34,758 nucleotides of DNA from Acidimicrobiia bacterium (GTDB lineage: Bacteria > Actinomycetota > Acidimicrobiia > IMCC26256 > PALSA-610), in contig DATBAK010000073.1 of the NCBI GenBank assembly GCA_036271555.1, positions 1-34,758 on the forward strand. The letters run 5' to 3'. Below, one piece after another: positions 1-7,808 of this stretch. The translations under genes and the position numbers were made by a program. The notes under the pieces are model-generated. The model did not search any database, was not told the origin of the DNA, and was given only the letters and a program-made list of their open reading frames with translations. Numbering within the stretch: position 1 is the first letter of the stretch; the number at the start of each line of letters is the position of its first letter.

Positions 1-552
1 CCGATCCACATCGTCGACGAGACCACCGGCGAACGGTTGCCACCCGGCGAGGTCGGCGTGGTGTGGTTCGAGCCGCTGCCCAATCGCGGTGGCTTCGAGT
101 ACCACAAGGACCAGGAGAAGACACGCGATTCGTTCAACGACCGCGGCTGGTCGACGGTCGGCGACATGGGCTACCTCGACGCCGACGGCTACCTCTACCT
201 CACCGACCGCAAGACGTTCATGATCGTGTCGGGCGGCGTGAACATCTATCCGCAGGAGGCGGAGAACCTGCTCGTCGACCATCCGAAGGTGTTCGACGTC
301 GCGGTGTTCGGCGTGCCGAACGAGGAGATGGGCGAAGAAGTGAAGGCGGTCGTCCAGCCGATCGATTGGGACTCGGTCGGTCCCGACCTCGAACGCGAGC
401 TGCTCGAGTACTGCCGCGAGCACCTCGCGCACTACAAGTGCCCGCGCACGGTCGACTTCGAGCGCGAGCTGCCGCGTCAGGAGACGGGCAAGCTCTACAA
501 GCGGTTGTTGCGCGATCGGTACTGGGGCGCGCGCGACACGCGGATCGTCTGA
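1..552 (+). CDS. Acyl-CoA synthetase (AMP-forming), C-terminal part, cut by window edge
   Basis: The frame is open from base 1, so the start lies outside the window and only the last 183 residues are visible. The visible part is the end of an ANL-family adenylating enzyme, which activates a carboxylic acid with ATP and transfers it to CoA. Seen directly: the hinge motif TDRKTFMIVSGGVNIYPQE, where the A8 loop joins the mobile C-terminal domain; the stretch FDVAVFGVPNEEMGEEVKA; and near the end PRQETGKLYKR, whose Lys is the family's catalytic A10 lysine. The hinge and GVNIYP wording is closest to fatty-acyl-CoA ligases (FadD type), but the substrate cannot be read from this part. The stop overlaps the next gene's ATG (ATGA-type), so the two are probably translated together. 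Confidence 0.9.
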   Translation, partial: PIHIVDETTGERLPPGEVGVVWFEPLPNRGGFEYHKDQEKTRDSFNDRGWSTVGDMGYLDADGYLYLTDRKTFMIVSGGVNIYPQEAENLLVDHPKVFDVAVFGVPNEEMGEEVKAVVQPIDWDSVGPDLERELLEYCREHLAHYKCPRTVDFERELPRQETGKLYKRLLRDRYWGARDTRIV

Positions 553-1121
553 TGCCGCTCGGTGGCGGGCCGTTCACGCCGGACGACTTCGCCGAGCTCA
601 GCGCGCAAGTGATCGCGGCGTGGACCGCGGGCCTCGATCACGACTGGTCCGCGCCGGCCGGCGCGCTCGAGTGGAGCTGCTTCACGACGGCCGACCACAC
701 GATCGACTGCGTGTTCTCCTACGCGTTGTTCCTCGCCGCGCGTCGCGACGACGTGTATCCGCCGTTCACGGAGCTGCACGCGCTGCCCGGCGCGTCGCCT
801 CGTGATCTCGTGAACGGCCTGTCGGCGGTGTGCACGATGCTGTCGGCCGTGGTCGCGGCGGCGCCGGCCGACGCGCGCGCCATCATCTTCGGCGCGGGCC
901 CGACCGGGATCCCGCAAGACTTCGCCGCACGCGGCGGCCTCGAGCTGATCCTGCACGCGCACGACGTCTGTCGCGGGCTCGGCGTCTCCTTCGACCCGCC
1001 TCGCGACCTGTGTGCGCGTCTGCGCGACCACACGCACGACTGGCCCGGCGTACGCGACACGCCGGTCACGGACGATCCGTGGTCCGACGTGCTCGCGCGC
1101 TCCGGCCGGCAGCCCGGCTGA
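552..1121 (+). CDS. DinB / mycothiol-dependent maleylpyruvate isomerase-like protein
   Basis: A 189-residue protein. Its N-terminal half (FTPDDFAELSAQVIAAWTAG, then LEWSCFTTADHTIDCVFSYA) resembles the mycothiol-dependent maleylpyruvate isomerase N-terminal domain of the DinB four-helix superfamily. In that family, conserved His residues bind a metal. Here the His in TADHTIDC and the HAHD motif near residue 137 are candidate ligands. The ATG overlaps the stop of the acyl-CoA synthetase (552-554 against 550-552), so coupled translation is likely. Members of this family act on small-molecule or xenobiotic thiol chemistry, but the substrate here is unknown. The family assignment is moderate because the similarity was judged by eye and the superfamily is very divergent. 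Confidence 0.65.
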   Translation: MPLGGGPFTPDDFAELSAQVIAAWTAGLDHDWSAPAGALEWSCFTTADHTIDCVFSYALFLAARRDDVYPPFTELHALPGASPRDLVNGLSAVCTMLSAVVAAAPADARAIIFGAGPTGIPQDFAARGGLELILHAHDVCRGLGVSFDPPRDLCARLRDHTHDWPGVRDTPVTDDPWSDVLARSGRQPG

Positions 1122-1207
1122 CGCCGAGCAGCGAGCGTCCGCGGAGCCGGGTATCCCGGCCCGGCAGCGAGCGCGACAACAAGCACGGTTCCGACGATTC
1201 ACGCGTT

Positions 1208-1225
1208 CTTGAAGGGTCTTTCAAG
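1208..1225 (+). promoter_or_regulatory. Inverted repeat upstream of the delta-60 gene
   Basis: CTTGAA, six bases, TTCAAG form a perfect 6-bp inverted repeat in a locally AT-richer stretch, 68 bp before the delta-60-repeat gene. It could be an operator or part of the promoter. Nothing else in the 170-bp gap 1122-1292 is recognisable except the ribosome binding site at about 1280-1290. Confidence 0.3.
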
Positions 1226-1292
1226 CGCGCCGCGATGGCATGTCCCTCATCATCGACGGACACCAGTCAGTCATCGTCCAGGAAGGTGGGTC

Positions 1293-2930
1293 ATGTTCCA
1301 TCGCTCGTCCTCATTGGTCTTCCGCGTCTTGTGTTGCGGACTCGTCGGGTCGATCGCGCTCGCGACGACCGCGTCGGCCGCCACCGGCGACCTCGATCCC
1401 GGCTTCTCCGGTGACGGCATCGCGACCGCCACCGGCGGGCCTGTGAACGCAACCGCGGTCGCGGTGCAGCCCGACGGGATGACCGTCGTCGCCGGAACCG
1501 GCGCCTTCGACGACGGCACGCCGTCGAAGGTCGGGACCTACGTCGCCCGCTACACGCTCGCGGGCGAGCTCGACTCGAACTTCGGCAACGGGGGCATCGC
1601 CATCGTCAACACCGCACCCGGCAACGAGGTCGTTCGTGGCGTCGCGGTGGACGCCACGGGCCGCATCCTCGTGAGCGGCTACGGCACGAGCGTCGACAGC
1701 AGCGACGAGGCCGACGTCGCCGTGCTCCGGCTCACCGCGAAGGGTGTGCCCGACGCAACGTTCGGAGGTGGCGACGGCATCGCGACCGTCGACATGGGCA
1801 ACCACGACCGCGCCGGCACGATCGCGGTGAGCGGCAACCGCATCTTCGTCGCCGCATCGCAAGACGACGGCGGCAACTTCGCGAACGAGTGGACCCTGCT
1901 CGCGCTCGACAACAGCGGTGCGCTCGACCACGCGTTCAGCGGCGACGGCAAGGCCGAGGTCCCGACGACGGAGATCAGCACGTTCGACTCGGTGCGTGAC
2001 CTCGCAGTCCAGAAGGACGGCAAGATCGTGCTCGCGGGAACGGCCGGTACCGCGTTCGCGACCGCGCGGTTCACCAAGCAGGGTGCGCTCGACCCGAAGT
2101 GGGACGGCGACGGCGTCGCGACCGCGACGATCGGCGTCGGCGGCGCGGGCTTCCACATGGCGCTGCAGGACAACGGCAAGGTCGTCGTCGCGGGCTACGC
2201 GACGCAGACCGGCCACCCCGACAGCGACTTCGCCGCGGCTCGGTTCACGACCACCGGCGCGCCCGACGCGTCATTCGGCACCGGCGGCCGCGTCGTCGTC
2301 AACATCAGTGGCACGGCGAACGACCGTGCGCTCGACGTCGCGCTCGCGGCCGACGGCAAGATCGTGCTCGGCGGCTTCACGAACCCCCCGGGAGGCATGG
2401 ACTTCGCGACCGTTCGGCTCAACTGGAACGGCACGCTCGACACCTCGTTCAGCGGTGACGGGCTCGTCGTCACCAACACGCTCGCAGTGCAGAACGAGCA
2501 GATCGAGGCCGTCGGTGTGCTGCCCGACGATCGCGTCGTCGGCGTCGGCGAGAACCTCAACGGCTGGGCGATCGTCGCCTACACCGGCACGGCCAACACG
2601 CTGCTGTCGGTCGCCAACACGAATGTGACCGAGCCCGACTCGGGCACCGTGAACGTGGCGTTCAAGATCAAGCTCGTGGGTCCGACGCCGAGCACGGTGA
2701 CCGTCGCGTACGCGACGAAGGACGGCACCGCGACCGCGCCCGGCGACTACACCGCCCGCACCGGCACGGTGACCTTCGCGCCCGGTGAGAAGACGAAGAC
2801 GGTGACGGTTCCGGTCGTCGGTGACACCGTGCGGGAGCCGAACGAGAAGCTCTCGCTCGTGCTCTCGCTTCCCACCAACGCCGGCCTCGCGAAGGCCACG
2901 GCCGCCGGCATCATCACCAACGACGACTGA
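1293..2930 (+). CDS. Secreted delta-60 repeat protein with C-terminal Calx-beta domain
   Basis: The ATG at 1293 is preceded by AGGAAGGTGGG and opens a good signal peptide (FHRSSSLVFRVLCCG... ending near ATTASAA), giving 545 residues. An open frame upstream to 1209 lacks this logic. The mature protein has seven copies of a repeat built on G-x-LD-x-x-F-x-x-DG (for example GDLDPGFSGDG, GALDHAFSGDG, GTLDTSFSGDG), each followed by a strand such as VAVQPDGMTVVAG. This is the uncharacterised delta-60 repeat family, and seven units would suit a seven-bladed propeller (inference). Residues about 435-545 form a Calx-beta domain (VAYATKDGTATAPGDYT, GEKTKTVTVPVVGD, EPNEKLSLVLS, ending ITNDD), a Ca-binding beta sandwich found in adhesins. 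It is likely an exported or surface protein. The ECF sigma gene follows after 87 bp. Confidence 0.85.
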   Translation: MFHRSSSLVFRVLCCGLVGSIALATTASAATGDLDPGFSGDGIATATGGPVNATAVAVQPDGMTVVAGTGAFDDGTPSKVGTYVARYTLAGELDSNFGNGGIAIVNTAPGNEVVRGVAVDATGRILVSGYGTSVDSSDEADVAVLRLTAKGVPDATFGGGDGIATVDMGNHDRAGTIAVSGNRIFVAASQDDGGNFANEWTLLALDNSGALDHAFSGDGKAEVPTTEISTFDSVRDLAVQKDGKIVLAGTAGTAFATARFTKQGALDPKWDGDGVATATIGVGGAGFHMALQDNGKVVVAGYATQTGHPDSDFAAARFTTTGAPDASFGTGGRVVVNISGTANDRALDVALAADGKIVLGGFTNPPGGMDFATVRLNWNGTLDTSFSGDGLVVTNTLAVQNEQIEAVGVLPDDRVVGVGENLNGWAIVAYTGTANTLLSVANTNVTEPDSGTVNVAFKIKLVGPTPSTVTVAYATKDGTATAPGDYTARTGTVTFAPGEKTKTVTVPVVGDTVREPNEKLSLVLSLPTNAGLAKATAAGIITNDD

Positions 2931-2976
2931 GCTTGCTGGTCGGGCTCGCAGCGCGCGGGCCCGGCCAGAGGTTCTT

Positions 2977-3010
2977 GCAACCGGGGTGGCCGTCGGTGCG
3001 TCAGTACGGT
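2977..3010 (+). promoter_or_regulatory. Candidate promoters of the sigma factor gene
   Basis: Two signals overlap. GCAACC (2977-2982), exactly 16 bases, then CGTC (2999-3002) fits the general ECF-sigma promoter form (-35 with AAC, -10 CGTC) and would suggest autoregulation. TACGGT (3005-3010) lies exactly 7 nt before GTG 3018 and fits the leaderless -10 pattern seen at eight other genes here. Confidence 0.45.
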
Positions 3011-3017
3011 CGTGAAC

Positions 3018-3539
3018 GTGGGCCGGTGGGATCTCCGCGATCGTCGCTTCGAAGACTTCTTCCGCTTCGACTACCCGAAGCTCGTGACCGCTCTGCGGCT
3101 CGTGACCGGCAGCGAGGACCGCGCCCGCGACGCGGTCGACGAGGCCTGCGCGCGGGCCTGCGAACGTCTCGCGAAGGGCAAGGAGATCGAGACCCTCGGC
3201 GCGTGGATCCGCGTCGTCGCGTTCAACGCGGCGCGCGATTCCTACCGGCGCCGTCGCAGCGAGCGCGCCGCTCGCGAGCGGGTGCAGGCGCGCACCGCCT
3301 CCGACACCGAGATGCCGGACGTCGCGTTGTCGCTCGACGTCCGGGCCGCGCTGGCCGGGCTCGACGGTCGCCAACGCAAGATCGTCGTCCTCTTCTACTT
3401 CCTCGATCGATCGGTCGACGAGATCGCGCAGGAGCTCGCGATCCCGAGCGGAACCGTGAAGGCCGCGCTCCACCGCGCCCGCGCCGCGCTGCGCGCCGTG
3501 CTCGACGAGCGGGCCCCGAGCCCAGGAGCGATCCGATGA
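3018..3539 (+). CDS. ECF-type RNA polymerase sigma factor
   Basis: A 173-residue sigma-70-like factor with only regions 2 and 4, the usual ECF size. Region 2 covers about residues 10-80 (FFRFDYPKLVTALRLVTGSEDRARDAVDEACARAC, then LGAWIRVVAFNAARDSYRRR). Region 4 covers about 105-160 (LAGLDGRQRKIVVLFYFLD, then DEIAQELAIPSGTVKAALHRAR, the -35-recognising helix-turn-helix). Start: GTG 3018 lies 7 nt after TACGGT; GTG 3012 is an alternative two codons longer. The stop overlaps the ATG of the downstream membrane protein (ATGA at 3536-3539), so the partner is co-translated, the usual arrangement for a sigma factor and its membrane regulator. That partner has no zinc anti-sigma motif but carries a cupredoxin-like domain. 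Confidence 0.9.
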   Translation: MGRWDLRDRRFEDFFRFDYPKLVTALRLVTGSEDRARDAVDEACARACERLAKGKEIETLGAWIRVVAFNAARDSYRRRRSERAARERVQARTASDTEMPDVALSLDVRAALAGLDGRQRKIVVLFYFLDRSVDEIAQELAIPSGTVKAALHRARAALRAVLDERAPSPGAIR

Positions 3540-4117
3540 TCGATCTCGAGCCCGACGACATCGATCAGGCGTGGCGCGACGGTCTCACGCACCTCCGTGT
3601 CGTGCCGATCACCAACGGGGAGCAACGCGTCGAGGCGAGACTCGCCCGCCGGCGGCGAGCCCGCCGGATGCGCACGTCGCTCGCGACCCTGCTCGCGGTC
3701 CTCGTCGTCCTCGGCGTGATCGGTGTGATCGCCAGACCGCGGCCGACGCGCGCACAACACGTGACGACCACGGGTCCCGTCACGCACGTCACCGTCGACG
3801 ACGGCGTCGCCGGCACCCTGAGCATCAGGTTCCCGGGTCGGCAGACCGGCGACGGCCCGCAGCGCGTCGTGCTGCCCGCGGGCCGCGTGCAGTTCACGAT
3901 CCACTACTACTTCACACACAACCTCGTGCTCCGAGGCGTGCCGGACTTCCGAGGTTCGATCCCGCGCGGGAAGCGCTCGCCGTACACGGTGAAGACGACG
4001 GTCACGCTGCGGCCCGGCCGGTATCTCCTGTACTGCACGATCCCCGGCCATCAGACCGCCGGCGAGGTCGCGTGGATCGTCGTGCGCGACGCGGCGGTCA
4101 GTCCTCCGACGCCGTAA
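3536..4117 (+). CDS. Membrane-anchored cupredoxin-like protein, putative sigma-factor partner
   Basis: 193 residues in three parts. The cytoplasmic N-terminus (1-45) is acidic then very Arg-rich. There is one transmembrane helix (about 48-66). An extracytoplasmic cupredoxin-like domain (about 90-188) follows. Copper-site candidates in the plastocyanin order are His128 (THNLVLRG), Cys167 and His172 (LLYCTIPGHQTAGE). The axial Met expected a few residues after the second His is replaced by Glu177. Translation is coupled to the ECF sigma gene (ATGA). The position is that of an anti-sigma factor, but no HxxxCxxC zinc motif is present. A copper or redox sensor that holds the sigma factor is an inference; a simple electron carrier is the alternative. 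The 3' end overlaps the convergent gene by 20 bp. Confidence 0.8.
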   Translation: MIDLEPDDIDQAWRDGLTHLRVVPITNGEQRVEARLARRRRARRMRTSLATLLAVLVVLGVIGVIARPRPTRAQHVTTTGPVTHVTVDDGVAGTLSIRFPGRQTGDGPQRVVLPAGRVQFTIHYYFTHNLVLRGVPDFRGSIPRGKRSPYTVKTTVTLRPGRYLLYCTIPGHQTAGEVAWIVVRDAAVSPPTP

Positions 4118-5531
4118 CCGCTTCGAGCGCCACCGCGCCATCCACGACGACACGGAACCGCGCGCGGCCGGTCTTCTCGATGCGGATCGGCGCGGCGCGC
4201 TCGTCGAGCCGGCGCTTCAGGAGGATGAGCCGGCTCTCGAGATTGTCGCGGAAGTCGGGAAGCTCGCCCGCGAGCTCGAGCCGCACTTCCTTGTTGGTGA
4301 ACTCGTCGCGCCCGTCGCGCGTGTAGTGCGAGAGCAGCACCCACAGGATCCGACCGGCGACGCCTTTGATGAGGTAGTCGCCGTCGAGGAACATGCTGCC
4401 GTCGATGTCGAAGAAACGGACGCGCACGGGTGCTTCCGACGCCACCGGCTCGATGTGATGCGCGACCGGCACCGCGACCGCGGCCGCCGACTCCGCGCGC
4501 TCCTGCGCGCCGTCGATCTCGATCGCGCTCGCGACGATGCCGGCGACGACGCTGAGGATCGCCTCGTCGTGCTCGCTGAACGCGGCCTGATGCGGGCTCT
4601 CCGCCGCGAGCACCGCGACGAGCTGGCCGAGCACCATCGCGGGAACGGCGATGCGGCTCTCGGTCTCGTCGCGCTCGGGAACGGCGATCTCGCGACCGGG
4701 CGCGACGATGCCCTGTTCCTCGTAGGTACGGCGCACGCGGTTCGAGTACTTGCTCATCTGGTGGAGGTTGCCGACGCGCATCGGCGCGCAGCGCTCGGCG
4801 GCCATGCCGATCACGCCGTCGCCGACGGCGACCTCCGAACCGACGCCCTCGGCGTCGAAGCCGCGGCTGGCGATCGTGTAGAGCCGCTCGCCCCGCTCGT
4901 CGAGGAGGAGCAACACCGTCTCGTCGTAGCCGAGCAGCTCGGCGAGACCTTCGAGCGCGACGCTCACAAGGGTGTCGAGGTCGCCGCAACGGCTGAGCCG
5001 TGCGGTGAGCACCGCGAGGTTCGCCGACGACGCGCGCAGGTCGGGTGGCGGCGTGTCACCTGGTATCGCGCGGCCGTCGAAGTGAACCGGGGTGAGTACC
5101 TGCTCGACGAGCAGCACGCGATAGACGTCGGCGGCGCGCAGCTTGAACACATCCTGCATGCCCGTCATCGCGGCGACCGCGTCGACGTCGCCGCGCAGCC
5201 GCTCGAACACCGGGCCCCGCCGCTCGGTGCGCTCGAAGCACAGGGTCAGCCGGAACTGGTCGCCGGTCGTCGGGTGCGTCACGAGGAGGCTCGCCCGCGG
5301 GTTCTCCGCGAGGTTGCGTGCGGTCTTCGAGAAGAACTGGTTCGACAACGCGACCCGTTCGTCGTCGACGAGGTGCACCTTCGACAGGTACGTGATGTTC
5401 GGTGTGCCGTCGGCGGCGGCGGTGGCGACGATCGCGGGAATCGCGCCCTCGTAGCAGGGGCCCAGATCGCGCGGGCCGATGTCGATGCCGCGGTAGTCGC
5501 GCGCCGCCTCGACGGGATCCGCGGGACTCAC
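4098..5531 (-). CDS. Three-domain protein: PNPOx-like split barrel, GAF, winged helix
   Basis: 477 residues. About 25-150 form a pyridoxamine-5'-phosphate-oxidase-like flavin/haem-binding split barrel (GAIPAIVATAAADGTPNITYLS, NQFFSKTARNLAENPRASLLV). About 175-340 form a GAF ligand-sensing domain (LDTLVSVALEGLAELLGYD, GSEVAVGDGVIGMAA, AVPERDETESRIAVPAMV, FSEHDEAILSVVAGIVASAIE). About 368-465 look like a winged helix: FTNKEVRLEL, DNLESRLILLKRRLDE, then IRIEKTGRARFRVVV, resembling the recognition helix and wing of OmpR-type DNA-binding domains. The order suggests a sensor-regulator responding to a flavin, haem or small-molecule signal (inference). The start ATG overlaps the stop of the upstream split-barrel gene (ATGA at 5528-5531), so the pair forms an operon. 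Confidence 0.8.
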   Translation of the reverse strand: MSPADPVEAARDYRGIDIGPRDLGPCYEGAIPAIVATAAADGTPNITYLSKVHLVDDERVALSNQFFSKTARNLAENPRASLLVTHPTTGDQFRLTLCFERTERRGPVFERLRGDVDAVAAMTGMQDVFKLRAADVYRVLLVEQVLTPVHFDGRAIPGDTPPPDLRASSANLAVLTARLSRCGDLDTLVSVALEGLAELLGYDETVLLLLDERGERLYTIASRGFDAEGVGSEVAVGDGVIGMAAERCAPMRVGNLHQMSKYSNRVRRTYEEQGIVAPGREIAVPERDETESRIAVPAMVLGQLVAVLAAESPHQAAFSEHDEAILSVVAGIVASAIEIDGAQERAESAAAVAVPVAHHIEPVASEAPVRVRFFDIDGSMFLDGDYLIKGVAGRILWVLLSHYTRDGRDEFTNKEVRLELAGELPDFRDNLESRLILLKRRLDERAAPIRIEKTGRARFRVVVDGAVALEAVTASED

Positions 5532-6004
5532 GGCAGGGCCGTTTCGAGTCGGCCGCCCGCGCCCGGTCCCGGAGTCTGGTCGTAGAGCTCCGCGACCGCG
5601 ACGGTGACCGCGAACACATCGGGCGGCATCATGCGCGCGATGAGCTCGCGCGGCGTCCGATCGACCGCGACCACGTCGTCGGCAAACTCTCGGACGTAGC
5701 GAGCCGCCCGCTCACGATCCGCGTCGGTCCCCGCCTCGATCGCGACGGCCCGCCCCTTGAGCTGGGTCGAGTGCAGGGTCTGCACGTTGCCGGCGGTGAT
5801 CGCGATGTGCCCGGTCGTCTCCAAATTTTCCCGGATCACCGGATCATTCGTGTCGAGCAGCACACGGACTGCGACGTCGGCCGCGCCCGGCAGCACGGTG
5901 AGCCCGAAGGCCCGGTTGGCGCGGGGCTCGCCGTCGCCACCGACCGTCCCGACGATGAGCGCGCAGCCACCCTCCAAAAAGGCGACGGTCTCGGCTCCGA
6001 TCAC
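5528..6004 (-). CDS. Pyridoxamine-5'-phosphate-oxidase-like split-barrel protein
   Basis: 158 residues. Pattern: VIGAETVAFLEGGCALIVGTVGGDGEPRANRAFG, DVAVRVLLDTNDPVIRENLETTGHIAITAGNVQTLHSTQLKGRAVAIE, typical of the PNPOx-like FMN/F420/haem-binding split barrel. The cofactor cannot be told by eye. I chose GTG at 6004 because GAAGGAGGGG lies 10 nt upstream; a longer TTG start at 6037 would place this ribosome site inside the gene. It is co-translated with the three-domain split-barrel/GAF protein, so it may supply or share the sensed ligand (inference). Confidence 0.8.
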   Translation of the reverse strand: MIGAETVAFLEGGCALIVGTVGGDGEPRANRAFGLTVLPGAADVAVRVLLDTNDPVIRENLETTGHIAITAGNVQTLHSTQLKGRAVAIEAGTDADRERAARYVREFADDVVAVDRTPRELIARMMPPDVFAVTVAVAELYDQTPGPGAGGRLETALP

Positions 6005-6093
6005 GGCCCCTGCCCCTCCTTCAGGGTCGCGTAGCAATCTCTCAGCGTTCCGCTACGGGCCTTTTGGGAGCAAGCCCGCGGCGCTTCCCTCAC

Positions 6094-6105
6094 GATGAGC
6101 TCATC
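6094..6105 (+). promoter_or_regulatory. 12-bp palindrome between divergent genes (putative operator)
   Basis: GATGAGCTCATC is a perfect palindrome in the 147-bp gap between the divergent split-barrel operon (start 6004) and the hemerythrin gene (start 6152). A second, looser inverted repeat, CGTAGC/GCTACG, lies at 6030-6057. Either could bind a dimeric regulator controlling both directions. Confidence 0.4.
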
Positions 6106-6151
6106 ACGACGGCGGCCACCGGGGTCGCCCTCAGATCGGGAGGGGAACCCC

Positions 6152-6868
6152 ATGACCATCACCGAGCCGACCGTGACCGGTCAGGCTACCGCCGAGACCT
6201 TCGACCTCGTCTCGCACGACCTCTACCGCGACATCCACAAGGGCATCCGCGGCGAGCTGTTCGCGCTGACCGGATCGGCCGGTCGGGTCGACCCGAACGA
6301 CTGCGGCGGTCGCGCCGACCTCGCGCAGCACGTGAGCACGATCGTCGACTGGCTCGTGATGCACGCGGAGCACGAAGAGGCGCACGTGCAGCCGGCGCTC
6401 GAGCGCGTCGCGCCCGACCTCGCGCCGCGCGTCACCGACGAGCACGCCGCGCTGGAGGCGCGCATGATCGCGGTCCGCGCGCTCGCGATCGAGTCGGTCG
6501 ACGCGCCCGGCTTCGAGCTCGCCGGCCGCATGCACACGCTGTACCTCGACCTCGCGTCGTTCACGTCGGACTACCTGGCGCACCAGGACCTCGAGGAGCG
6601 CGAGATCATGCCGATCCTCGACCGCAAGCTCGCGTTCGAGGAGCTGCTCACGATCCACCAGGCGATCGTCGGCGCCATCCCGCCGCAGGAGCTCGCGAAG
6701 GGCCTGGCGCGGATGCTGCCGGCGATGAACATCGACGACCGCACCGAGATGCTCGGCGGCATTCGGATGGGCGCTCCCGACCCTGTGTTCCAGGGCGTCT
6801 GGAGCCTCGCGGGCTCGGTGCTCGAGCCCTCCGACCTCCGCGACCTCGCGGCCCGGCTGGGTCTGTGA
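6152..6868 (+). CDS. Hemerythrin (HHE) domain protein
   Basis: 238 residues. It has the His/Glu pattern of a di-iron hemerythrin four-helix bundle: VSHDLYRDIHKGI near residue 22, MHAEHEEAHVQPAL near 70-85, TDEHAALEARM near 100, and LAHQDLEEREIMPIL near 150. Such proteins bind O2, NO or peroxide, or store iron. The last ~70 residues (GAIPPQELAKGLARMLPAMNIDDRTEMLGGI) match the C-terminal part often seen in actinobacterial members. Start: ATG 6152 with GGGAGGGGAAC upstream; the open frame continues to 6095 without a better site. It is divergent from the split-barrel/GAF operon, which may sense a related redox or gas signal (inference). Confidence 0.88.
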   Translation: MTITEPTVTGQATAETFDLVSHDLYRDIHKGIRGELFALTGSAGRVDPNDCGGRADLAQHVSTIVDWLVMHAEHEEAHVQPALERVAPDLAPRVTDEHAALEARMIAVRALAIESVDAPGFELAGRMHTLYLDLASFTSDYLAHQDLEEREIMPILDRKLAFEELLTIHQAIVGAIPPQELAKGLARMLPAMNIDDRTEMLGGIRMGAPDPVFQGVWSLAGSVLEPSDLRDLAARLGL

Positions 6869-6981
6869 CGAGACGCGGTCGGCTCCGCAAGAACCGGCGG
6901 ATCGCGGTGCGGCCCGCCCGACTCACTCCCGGCGCGCGTCAGGGGCAGCGAGCGGAGCGAGTGCGACCGGAAGACAAAGGC

Positions 6982-7009
6982 GGGGAGGGCGCCTCTCGGC
7001 GCCCTCCCC
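6982..7009 (+). terminator. Strong hairpin after the hemerythrin gene
   Basis: A perfect 12-bp GC-rich stem (GGGGAGGGCGCC / GGCGCCCTCCCC) with a TCTC loop, without a U-run, as is common in actinobacterial terminators. It sits 113 bp after the hemerythrin stop. The rest of the 327-bp gap 6869-7195 holds only a 12-bp palindrome CGGACCGGTCCG (7074-7085) and the pyrE promoter. Confidence 0.7.
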
Positions 7010-7182
7010 GTGTCGCAAGGCCGGACGGCGAGCCCCCCCGAGCACACCGTCGACGGCCGAGCATTCTTCCGGTCGGACCGGTCCGGTTCCTCCCCGGCGC
7101 GGTCCGCCCCAACTCCTGCCAGCGGCAGGGTACAAACCGTACGTAGCCAGGTCAACGTTGAGTGTGATGGTCGTCATCGACC

Positions 7183-7188
7183 TAGCGT
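7183..7188 (+). promoter_or_regulatory. Leaderless -10 box of pyrE
   Basis: TAGCGT, then exactly 7 nt to the ATG at 7196. No ribosome binding site is present. Confidence 0.55.
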
Positions 7189-7195
7189 CCGGCGC

Positions 7196-7711
7196 ATGGA
7201 CCGCGCCGAGCTCGCTCACCGCATCTACGCCGCCTCGCACCTCACCGGTGAGTTCACGCTCCGCTCCGGCGTGGTGAGCAACGAGTACTTCGACAAGTAC
7301 CTCTTCGAGGCCGAGCCCGCCCTCCTCCGAGCGATCGCGGAGGCGATGGCGTCCGCGGTCCCGGCCGGTTGCGACGCCCTCGCCGGCCTCGAGCTCGGAG
7401 GCATCCCGATCGCCACGATGCTCTCGCAGATAACGGGTGTCCCCGCCCTCTTCGTCCGCAAGCAGGCGAAGACCTACGGCACCTGCAAGCTCGCGGAGGG
7501 TGGCGAGATCGACGGCCGCAACGTGCTGATCGTCGAGGACGTGATCACCTCCGCGGGCGCGGTCCTCGACGCGGCCCGCGAGCTGCGCGCCCGCGGCGCA
7601 CGCTTGGCGCGGGTCGTGTGCGTCATCGACCGCGAGTCCGGCGGCCGCGACAACCTCACGGCCGATGGCCTCACCCTCGACGCGCTGTTCCGGATGTCCG
7701 AGCTGCGCTGA
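7196..7711 (+). CDS. pyrE: Orotate phosphoribosyltransferase
   Basis: 171 residues. The enzyme joins orotate to PRPP to make OMP in pyrimidine synthesis. Evidence: the start-side pattern ASHLTGEFTLRSGVVSNEYFDKY, the FVRKQAKTYGTCKLAEGG loop region, and the PRPP-binding motif VLIVEDVITSAGAVLDA near residues 105-120. The start ATG 7196 fits the family length and lies 7 nt after TAGCGT; the open frame extends to 7010 but runs through the palindrome region. The gene stands alone, with no other pyr gene in the window. The dimer loop reads KTYGTCK rather than the usual K-x-HG form, a small departure. Confidence 0.88.
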   Translation: MDRAELAHRIYAASHLTGEFTLRSGVVSNEYFDKYLFEAEPALLRAIAEAMASAVPAGCDALAGLELGGIPIATMLSQITGVPALFVRKQAKTYGTCKLAEGGEIDGRNVLIVEDVITSAGAVLDAARELRARGARLARVVCVIDRESGGRDNLTADGLTLDALFRMSELR

Positions 7712-7808
7712 TCCCGGTCGGGCGCACAAGCATCGACCTCCCCGACGCCTCGGTGCCCGGCTCGGACGGGCCGCAACGCGACCCGCGCGTTCCGGCGAGA
7801 GCGCCGCG

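Noticed and set aside
7074-7085. Palindrome CGGACCGGTCCG as an operator of pyrE
   Set aside because: It is 110 bp before the proposed start, and short GC palindromes are frequent in this GC-rich sequence; support is too thin.
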